Positions 1 to 11,878 of a stretch of 31,165 bases of DNA are shown one piece after another (position 1 is the first letter of the stretch; each line of letters opens with the position of its first letter). The notes under the pieces are model-generated. The model was given only the letters and a program-made list of their open reading frames with translations. It was not told the DNA's origin and did not search any database. The translations under genes were made by a program, and so were the position numbers. Location of the stretch: NCBI GenBank assembly GCA_016946835.1, contig JACVTC010000219.1, positions 135,001 through 166,165 of the forward strand, given 5' to 3'. Origin of the DNA: Neocallimastix lanati (nom. inval.). Taxonomy: Eukaryota > Neocallimastigomycota > Neocallimastigomycetes > Neocallimastigales > Neocallimastigaceae.

Positions 1-1399
1 TATAATATATTATAACAATATAAATATTTATTATTGATTTAAATAATGATATTTTTATATTTTAAATATAGTTTATATTAAAACTATATAAAATATATTA
101 TTATAATCTAAAATATTAAAAATAAAAAATTTTATTATATAAAAAATAATAAATTAAATGTCTATGAAATAAAAAAAAATAATAAAATTAAAATAATATT
201 TCGATAGTACTACCTAACTTTAAAAAAAAAATTATTTTAGATTGTTTATTATTTTATATTACAATTAACAAACAATACAAAAATCAAAATATAAAAAAAA
301 ATTTTACATAAATTTCTTAATATTTTGCAAATTTTCTAGTTTTTAATGAAATATTTTTATAAATTTTAAAATATTAATGTGGCACTATTAAAAACTAACA
401 TTATATATGAAAAAAAATAATTAGTTTAAATTACTGAAATGTGATTTTTTATAAAAAATATACTTAATTGTAAATAATTTATTTATTTATTTATTTATGT
501 ATGTATGTATTTATTTTGAAATTAATATTATTTATATAAAGTACCCATAATAAAAATATTTACATAATCATATTGGATAATACAAAGATTAAAATTAATA
601 TATATATAAATTTTGAGATTTAATCTTTAAATAAAGTTTACATATATAATTATATTAAATTCTATTTTATAATAAATATTTATAATATAAAAAAAAATTT
701 TTTTTTGTATTATTAATTTTTTGTGTAACATGATATATTTAAAATCAATTAAGAAAAAAAGTATTTATATTTAATAATTATTAATAATGATAAATAATAA
801 TTTAATAATATTGTCTATTTTATTTGATTATTAGTTCATTAGTTTTCAAAAAAAAAATAAAAATGAAAAAGAAAATAATTACATAAATTTATTTAAATAT
901 AATGTTTTTAGCCTCATTAATTAAATACTGATGCGCAGTATGTTTAAAATTATTCCTTGTTATTCAACTCTAGATTAAACAGGAATAAATAATATTTTTA
1001 TTTATAAATATACTTTATATTTTATTTTAAAATTAATATATATTCTTTTATAATTATTCCATATATGGTAAATTAAACATTTGATTTTTAATTTAAAAAC
1101 TTTAATTATAATTAAGACCAAATTTATTAAAAAAAAAATTCCACATCTAAACATATTAAAAAGCAGTTTCTAAAAAGTTATATCTGTAAATTATCATTCT
1201 TTTTTATAATATAAATTATTATTGAAAAGATTAATATTATTATAAATATTGCTGATGGAATAGTACAGTAAAGTAAAGTAATAAGGAATTAAAAAAATAA
1301 AAACCCAATTGAATATTTTATTAGCATAACTATAGTTATCCTATCTATTTTTCTTTTATTAACTTATTTTCAAAAATAAAAAAATATATTAAAATAACA

Positions 1400-1431
<32 letters not shown>

Positions 1432-1542
1432 GAACAAAATATTATCACCAATATATTTTATAAAAAATAAAATAAAAATTTCATTTAAACTAATAATAAC
1501 AAAAAATATTTCAATTGTTTTATTATTATTAATAATCTTTAG
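1..1542. other. AT-rich intergenic DNA, no gene seen
   Basis: This stretch is almost wholly A and T, with frequent stops in all frames, poly-A runs (for example 1400-1424) and short tetranucleotide repeats near 480-510. No splice-bounded coding frame was found. One small imperfect inverted repeat is visible: 950-961 pairs with 978-988, with one bulged base and a 16-base loop, next to a short GC-richer patch at 930-940. It has no obvious role. Confidence 0.7.
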
Positions 1543-1555
1543 TTAATTATTAATG

Positions 1556-1700
1556 ATAATTTTGAATGAAACGAATGAATGGTTAAAGGAGATGCAGCGA
1601 ATGTAGGTGAGTGAGACTCGAGTATAAAGCTCTGCGACTGCGTAGAGTTCAAGATCAGCCGAGAATGAGCGAAATCGAATCAATGAGTGAAGTTGAATGA
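1556..1700. other. isolated GC-rich island, possible ncRNA or SINE/tRNA relic
   Basis: About 130 bases have roughly balanced composition inside DNA that is about 90% A/T. The plus strand contains many near-repeats of GAATGA, GAGTGA and GAGCGA. A compact hairpin is visible: 1630-1636 pairs with 1641-1647 (one G-T wobble) around the tetraloop ACTG, extendable to 1628-1649. At about 1579-1588 the sequence TGGTTAAAGG resembles the A box/D arm of class II tRNAs, and about 65 bases on GAGTTCAAGATC loosely resembles a B box. No acceptor stem or T stem pairs, so it is not a functional tRNA. A minus-strand open frame crosses the island but continues into low-complexity sequence and has no family resemblance. 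An RNA gene, a SINE-like relic or a remnant of another mobile element are the options. The assignment is uncertain. Confidence 0.35.
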
Positions 1701-1975
1701 AATAATAGAGGTATTTTTTAGGTTTAAAATCATTATTTATTTTAATCTTATTTTTAATATATATATATATGTATATCATTATTTTAAAAGTATATTATTT
1801 CATGTGTAATATTTAAATTTTAAATGTGTTGCATATTGCATATATGTTACATTTTATTACTTTTATAATTGAATATTTAAAATTATTTATTATACTATAT
1901 ATTACTTGTTTTATTAAGAACTTCTTTTGTTATTTTTATTGTTACTATTATATATATATATATATTTAACTTTTT

Positions 1976-2011
<36 letters not shown>

Positions 2012-2118
2012 TATAAAAAAAAATCATTACTAGTATTAACATTGAAAAAAAATTATATATATATATATAAAATTATTTATATTACAATAAATATATTGCT
2101 TGTTTTATTAAATACTTC

Positions 2119-2167
<49 letters not shown>

Positions 2168-2303
2168 GCATATGTATAACTTTTAATTTCATTTTATTAC
2201 ATTTTATTATTAATAATTATATATATATATATATAACATTATTAGTATAAATATTTAAATATATATATATATAATTTATAGTTATATACATATATATTAT
2301 AAT
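1701..2303. other. 3' flank of the WDR20/CreC-like gene, microsatellites
   Basis: This non-coding stretch lies downstream of the minus-strand WD40 gene. It holds a 32-base poly-T run at about 1979-2010, an (ATT)n tract at about 2123-2163 and several (TA)n tracts. Any polyadenylation site of the upstream gene should lie here, but the ubiquitous A/T background prevents calling one. Confidence 0.6.
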
Positions 2304-5865
<3,562 letters not shown>

Positions 5866-6233
5866 TTTAGTAAAAACGGGTATTATTACTATTTATTATA
5901 ATTTTTTTTATTTTGGTATATTATTTTAATTTTAATTTGTATTATTGTTGAATATTATTAAAATTTTTATAAATGTTTAATTAGAAATTTTAAAATTTGA
6001 AGAATAGATTTTTATACATATAAATATATTTAGTAAATTTTATAATTTTATTTTGTAAATTAACATTATATTTTATATTATGATTAAATATCTATTCATT
6101 TAGTTTTATTTATTTTCTCTATATTATTTTGTTGATTACAAGTTTAATTTGAATGCTTGTTCAGTAAAATATTTCCAAATGTTAACATCAATTTTGAATT
6201 AATAAAATAAATAAATATTTTTTTTTAGTTAAA

Positions 6234-6272
<39 letters not shown>

Positions 6273-6419
6273 ATAGCAATAGCCTTTGTTTAGAAATTCA
6301 TAAATATTTATAATATATATCAAATACTAATGTATCAATAATAAAAGACATTATATAAAAATTATTACAAAATAAATTTAATAAATAAACAAATTTCAAT
6401 ATTTAATTTGAAATCTGTT
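5866..6419. promoter_or_regulatory. putative upstream region of the WDR20/CreC-like gene
   Basis: The first few hundred bases upstream of the minus-strand ATG at 5865 hold A/T-rich DNA and a 30-base poly-A run near 6235-6269 (poly-T in the gene's sense). No TATA element can be distinguished from the background. This is a positional inference only. Confidence 0.3.
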
Positions 6420-6552
6420 TTTTTTTTTTTTTTTTTTTTTTTTATCTTTTTTATTTAATTTTTTTTTTTTTTTTTTTTTTTATCTTTTTTATTTAATTTT
6501 TTTTTTTTTTTTTTTTTATCTTTTTTATTTAATTTTTTTTTTTTTTTTTTTT
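6420..6552. repeat. three poly-T blocks joined by a repeated linker
   Basis: Runs of 17-24 T are separated by the same linker, ATCTTTTTTATTTAA, which occurs three times at roughly 50-base spacing. It looks like a small tandem duplication of a poly-T module. Confidence 0.8.
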
Positions 6553-6776
6553 AATTTTTTTTATTTATTTACTCCTATATTTATATATCTATTTAGTTTT
6601 ATATATATATATTTATATTAATTTAATCTTTATAATTTTAATTAATATTCATTTATTTAATTATATATATTTAAATGATCTATTATTTATTTTTGAAAAT
6701 TCAAAAATAATTTAAAGAAATAGTAAGTATTGACAAAGTTAAAAAAAAAAAAATAAATGTAAATAATATTAATAAT

Positions 6777-7022
6777 ATGAAAATATTAAAAATTAAATAT
6801 ACATAATATGAAAATATTAAAAATTAAATATACATAATATGAAAATATTAAAAATTAAATATACATAATATGAAAATATTAAAAATTAAATATACATAAT
6901 ATGAAAATATTAAAAATTAAATATACATAATATGAAAATATTAAAAATTAAATATACATAATATGAAAATATTAAAAATTAAATATACATAATATGAAAA
7001 TATTAAAAATTAAATATACATA
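6777..7022. repeat. 31-bp minisatellite, eight near-identical copies
   Basis: The unit begins ATGAAAATATTAAAAATTAA and continues ATATACATAAT. It is repeated head to tail eight times with essentially no divergence. There are no spacers, so it is not a CRISPR array. It lies about 0.9 kb upstream of the WDR20/CreC-like start codon. The near identity of the copies suggests recent expansion or ongoing homogenisation. Confidence 0.95.
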
Positions 7023-7126
7023 TAATAAAAAAATAAAAAATAAAAAAAAAAATAAATATTTTAAATAAAAATTTTTAAAATATGTAAATTTATTGATTAC
7101 TTTAATTTTTTTTTTTATTCTTCACC

Positions 7127-7735
7127 AACTTCATCCGTGAATAATGAATAGGCTAATGTTTTTAATACACATATAAGTTCATCACTTATACCATAAGAAT
7201 TATTAAATTCTTTTTCAGAACTCTTGTTAAATAATTTTTTGTTTTCTTATATCTTAAACTATCAAAGTGATAAAGGCTTGTACCAGTTAAAAAAAATTAT
7301 TAGGTGTATACAAAACTAACCAATTAACATAGAGTTTATATTTTTTTATGGAATAATGATAATCTGTATCTTCTTCTTCATTATCTAACTACTCATTAGC
7401 ATTATTAGTATTATTAGTTAGAATTACTGGTGTTTCCAATGGAATATCAGCATTTTTTGTTTTTGTTGGTTTATACATTTTAACGAGCTTATTTTTAATT
7501 TTTTTGGTATTAGTAATACTTTTTTTTGGAATTACTACTATTATTTAATACACTATTAACATTCTATCACCTTTTATTATTACTTTTAGTTTTATTATTT
7601 TCATTATTACTATCAATTTTATCATTATTATCGGTTTTATTAGAAGTAGTAGATTTAGATTTATATTTAATCTTCTAAGTTGGTCTAATTAATTCTTCAC
7701 TTCTTTGTAATGAGCTTTTTAAATTATATAGGGCT
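7127..7735 (-). pseudogene. decayed Asn/Lys-rich protein gene, unrecognised
   Basis: On the minus strand, from about 7735 down, coding-like text can be followed through several frames. The pieces include CAALYNLKSSLQRSEELIRP, then an Asn/Asp/Lys-rich stretch, then KNKLVKMYKPTKTKNADIPL, DNEEEDTDYHYSIKKYKLYV, SLYHFDSLRYKKTK and SDELICVLKTLAYSLFTDEV. It ends GEE and a stop near 7127. At least four stop codons and about three frameshifts interrupt it, including one in an A run. The composition differs clearly from the surrounding non-coding DNA, so it was once protein-coding. I do not recognise the family. A transposon-encoded accessory protein or a host gene are both possible. Confidence 0.45.
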
Positions 7736-7914
7736 GCACATAATTTTTATTATTACTTATATATATATATATATATATATATAAATATATCTTTTTATTT
7801 TTATTTTTATTTTTTCTTCTATATATTATTATTATTCTTATTATTACTATATACACACATAAATATTTATAATCATTTATACCAAAAAAAAAAAAAAAAA
7901 AAAAAAATTTATAG

Positions 7915-8095
7915 AATTGGATCTTTTTCACCATGCGTTTTTAAATTAGTTAATATGTTTATTCCATCAATTTATCAAAATGGGATAAAAAATATGACCA
8001 ATTTTTTATTGCAAAAAAATAAAAAACCAGAAACTAAAAAATCTGAATTAATAGAATCAATGAAATCAAATATTGAAATTTTAACACAACCATAA
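7915..8095 (+). CDS. exon-like open frame, possible last exon or gene fragment
   Basis: After a plausible 3' splice site (TTTATAG ending at 7914, preceded by a poly-A run rather than a pyrimidine tract), an open frame of about 59 codons runs to TAA at 8093-8095. It reads IGSFSPCVFKLVNMFIPSIY, then ends KSELIESMKSNIEILTQP. Codon content and the use of C, P, W-class codons look protein-coding. No upstream exon could be found on the plus strand, because the region before it reads better as a minus-strand pseudogene. It may be a genuine terminal exon whose upstream exons are lost, or a captured fragment. Function unknown. Confidence 0.35.
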
Positions 8096-8439
8096 ATAAT
8101 AATAATAATAATAACATAAATAATACAATAATACATTAATATATAATTTTTTTTTTATTTTTTTAAAATACTGTTAAATAAAATAATAGAAAAAAAAATA
8201 TAATATTATATTTTATTTTATTTTTATTATATTATTATAATTTTTTTATTATATTATTATATTATTATTTTTATCACGCAACACATATATATATATGTAT
8301 ATGTCTGACAATATATAGATATCAATAATTAATTATTAAAATATATTATAAATTATATATATATTATTTATTTTTATATATATATCAATTATTATTATTA
8401 TTTTCATATTAATATAAATTATTATTTATTTTTTAAATG

Positions 8440-8670
8440 CATGCTGAATATTTCATTTACTAATCTTTTTATCCATATAACTTGTTTGGTACATTCTATT
8501 AAGCTTGAATATTCGGATTCTGTGGATAATTAGACTATATTTTCCCCGAGTAATTGATTTCCATGATATTGAACTATTTCCTAATATAAGATAAAAAAAA
8601 ATATCCTGAAATGGGTAACTAAAATTGTCTTCAGATTCATTTTCTGAATTATAGTCATTAGTTTTAATAT
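8440..8670 (-). mobile_element. Ty1/copia RNase H relic
   Basis: The minus strand reads STESEYSSLIECTKQVIWIK (about 8465-8525), the hallmark of the copia RNase H domain. In another frame just upstream it reads LGNSSISWKS, the segment that normally precedes it. The two are joined by a frameshift and there is an in-frame stop. LTRs, integrase and the reverse transcriptase core are not seen here. This is a short inactive remnant in the same orientation as the larger copia relic at 21-24 kb. Confidence 0.75.
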
Positions 8671-9129
8671 TTTCATATATTTTTTAAAATTTTTCCAAAT
8701 TTAATTTTTTTTTCATTCATCTTCGTATTAACCAGATGCTTTTTTATGGTTGCTTTCAATTTTATTTTCAATAAGTTTCTGGTTTAATTTTCATAATTAT
8801 TAAGGTTTGATTTAGATGAATTTTTTATAATTATTAAGATTTGAGATTTTTTAATTTATTTATTTAATTTTTTTTTTAAATTTTTATTCAACTTTTATTT
8901 TAACTTTTATTTTATTAATAAAACCTTTTTTTTTTTTTTTTTTTTTTTCACATTTTTGTTCAAAAAATCATATTTTTTTAATATTTTTTTTATACCCTTT
9001 ATGTTATTATCATTATTTCTCTCGGTAATACCATTATTTTCATTATTTTTATTATTATCATATAGGGTTTTCGTTTGATATCTATTAGTAACTTCTTCAA
9101 TGTTTGATAATATTTTTTTTTATATTTAT
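8671..9129 (-). pseudogene. low-complexity Asn/Lys-rich coding-like remnant
   Basis: Between the copia RNase H relic and the LINE fragment, minus-strand frames contain a coding-like stretch (LSNIEEVTNRYQTKTLYDNN at about 9050-9110, followed by Asn/Lys-rich residues) that runs into a poly-Lys tract at about 8930-8950. No family is recognisable. It probably belongs to one of the flanking transposon relics. Confidence 0.3.
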
Positions 9130-9770
9130 AATTAAGTTTTTTCCTGTTCCATTATCAATGATCCATGACTTTTTGTGTGCTGTCATCCTTATTATTATTT
9201 TTTTCCTTTTAAGATTTCAGTCTTTATTTTATTTACCTTTATGTTCCTATTATGAGTTATTGAATTGTTGTTATAATTATTTTTATATAATATTAGTTGT
9301 TACATTGAAAAAGAAGTCTAATGATGGATTTTCTCCTTTAGAGGAATTGACCCTGCTAGCTTGTCTTAACTGTATTTTCAGCGTTGATGCTCTTGGTTAG
9401 TATGCGTTTATACCGTCGAAATAGGAACCCTTGACCAAATACTGGTTCTAGGCATAATTTCTTTAAAGAGAGCAACAGATCGCACCAAGAAATGGCGTTT
9501 TAGAATAATCATCTGAAATGATTTGGTTATTAAAATAAAACATCTCATTCCCTTTTTTTTTTTTTTTTTTTTTTTCTTTTTCTTATTTAAATAAATAATG
9601 CCTGCATCTCTTCCACCATGAAGGAAGTTATATGATTGGTACGAAGTCACATATATACTGACACACTCATTATTCAGAAAATTACTAATATATTAACATG
9701 ATTTTCACCAATTGAACCTATTCACTACATTATTAGTAACGATATTATTATTTTCAATATAGTTTAAAAA
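9130..9770 (-). mobile_element. LINE 3' fragment, copy in minus orientation
   Basis: This is homologous at nucleotide and protein level to the plus-strand fragment ending at 20740. Shared blocks are YISNFLNNECVSIYVTSYQS, FLHGGRDAGIIYLN, FLVRSVALFKEIMPRTS and NAENTV. Relative to the other copy it has a poly-A (poly-Lys) expansion at 9550-9575, a frameshift just after the PRTS block, and several stops. Homology starts at about 9770 (minus-strand 5' end), so it is strongly 5'-truncated, as is usual for LINE copies. It fades after the segment matching SEGEE in the other copy, with a short further match near 9240-9270. Non-functional. Confidence 0.7.
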
Positions 9771-9980
9771 AGGAAATTTAATATCATATTTGCTTTTTAA
9801 TCAAAGAAATAAAATATTTAATGAAATTATGAAAATATTAATAAATAATAAGTAATTATTAATTTTTTTTTTAGAATTAGAGAATAACTTTATTTAATTT
9901 ATAATAATAATAAAATTACATGATTTTAATGAAAAAAAAAAAAATAAAATACATGAAATAAAATATTATATATTATAAAA

Positions 9981-10521
9981 TTATAAAAGTGCGTTAGAAG
10001 CAATAGCCTCTAACTTTTCCCATTCATCGATGATAACATCACGTCCATTATTGCAGGTAATAATTTCGGTATTAGTGTTATCAAACGAATCTGTATCAGA
10101 TCTTTCACCGGGAGGTGAAAATCCGTACCTTATCATTTCGAAATCGACGCTCTTAGCAACAGTAAATTCAATAGATTCTAGGGAATATCATTTCATCATC
10201 AATCTAAAAGATCGACAAATTAATGGTATTACGTTTGTTAGAAACTCCGCAATCACCACAAAATACGGAACAATCGACGAAGTTGAACTTTGTTTAAAAA
10301 TATTGTCAACTAATTGTCTTTATTCCCCATCATTAAATTTAATTTTTTTCATATATTGAATGCCCACCAAGAAAAGCACTCAATCTAAAGTAATAAATAT
10401 TATTATCATAATCCTTTTCTGAATCTAAAGAAATATCCAAGGATTTTTGTTCAATTATCATAGCAAACTTCAAAAAGAGATCATCTAGAAAAGGTAAAGA
10501 ATTATTTCTGAAAAATTCCAA
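9981..10521 (-). pseudogene. decayed gene of high GC, function unknown
   Basis: The minus strand reads RNNSLPFLDDLFLKFAMIIE near 10500, then FRLSAFLGGHSIYEK. After a one-base frameshift in an A run it reads QLVDNIFKQSSTSSIVPYFV and FLTNVIPLICRSFRL, then IEFTVAKSVDFEMIRYGFSP, DTDSFDNTNTEIITCNNGRD and EWEKLEAIASNALL, ending at TAA (9981-9983). Two in-frame stops (one TAA, one TGA) and the frameshift make it a pseudogene. CG-containing codons (TCG, CCG, CGA) are frequent, unlike the host genes here, and similar to the LINE pieces. A fragment of a transposon ORF is my preferred reading. No domain was recognised. Confidence 0.45.
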
Positions 10522-10855
10522 GACTTAGAGAATAAACTATTATGAAGATGATAAATTGAATTGACTGAATAAAAAAAAAAATTTATTATATTTAATTTAT
10601 TGAAAAAGAAAAGTTGGTTTAATAAAAATAATATATTTCAATAGAATTCTAATCATAAAATGGTTAGACACACAATATATATAATTTTTATTTATTTTTT
10701 TTTATTTTTATTTTTATTTTTTTTTAATTATATTTATTTAATTGAATGATTTAAATAAAATGAATATATTGTTATTATTAATTATTTACTAAAAAAAAAA
10801 TACATATAAATACATATATTTTTATAGATTATTAGTAAAATTTTAACTTTATTTC

Positions 10856-10901
<46 letters not shown>

Positions 10902-11298
10902 ATAAAATTTATATAATGTATATGAACTATTTATTAAATATATATTGGTATACTTTTTTTTTCTTATTTTATTATTATATATTATAAAATATATAAAGAG
11001 ATGATATATATTCATAAATAAAATATATCAATATTTATAAAAAAATAATAATCAATAAATAACTATATTTATAATAATGAAAAGAAGTAATATTAAACCA
11101 ATAAAGGAAAAGTGTTTAAAGAAATAATATATATTTTTAAATGCTTATTTTATTTTTATTATTTATTATATATATATTACTTTTAAAAGCTGGATTTTAA
11201 TAAATAAAAATGATTTTTTTATTACTGTTTTTTATAAAATTATCCTATTTACAATTATTTTTATACTTTATTAACATTTTTTTTTTTAATTTTTTTCT

Positions 11299-11356
<58 letters not shown>

Positions 11357-11406
11357 TTTTTTTTTATTATTTTTTATTTTACTTTATTTTTTTTTATTTT
11401 TATTCT

Positions 11407-11459
<53 letters not shown>

Positions 11460-11878
11460 TTTATTTTATTTTATTTATAATTGTTATAATTACTTTTTTA
11501 ATTATTATTATTATTATTTTTATTTTTATTTAGTTTATATATATATAATTCATTTTGCTATATATCCAACTTTTAATAAACCTAGTTCATTGAATTTTTT
11601 ATTTTCTTTTTCTTCTTAAATTAAGAGAATAATATAAAAAATTATATAAATTTATTTTTAATATGATGTGATATATATATATATATAATATACATATATT
11701 TTTGTTCTTTTCCTCTTCTTATTATTATGAACCATTTATTATTATTATTTCATTTAATATCACTCTTCCCTTTTTATTTTTTTTAATACTTCGTATTTTT
11801 TTTTATCTCTTTATTGATATTTTTTTCTTTTTTAAATTAATAAATAATATCATAAAGTAATATTTATTTATTTATAAT
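10522..11878. other. intergenic DNA with very long poly-T runs
   Basis: No coding frame is supported. The stretch holds poly-T runs at about 10858-10898, 11308-11350 and 11411-11454. The apparent plus-strand frame at 11210-11533 is just poly-Phe from these runs. For the CBM48 gene (minus strand) this is the 3' flank. Confidence 0.75.

Noticed and set aside
1570-1670. functional class II tRNA gene
   Set aside because: The A-box and B-box resemblances are imperfect, and neither an acceptor stem nor a T stem can pair.
6777-7022. CRISPR-like regular repeat
   Set aside because: The 31-bp units are contiguous with no spacers, in a eukaryotic intergenic region.
9104-9400. 98-codon plus-strand frame
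   Set aside because: It is antisense to the minus-oriented LINE fragment and is Ile/Phe-rich.
10030-10359. 109-codon plus-strand frame
   Set aside because: It is antisense to the decayed minus-strand gene, whose text has a more protein-like composition and continues on both sides of this frame.
11210-11533. 107-codon plus-strand frame
   Set aside because: It is nearly all Phe/Ile from poly-T runs, with no codon structure.
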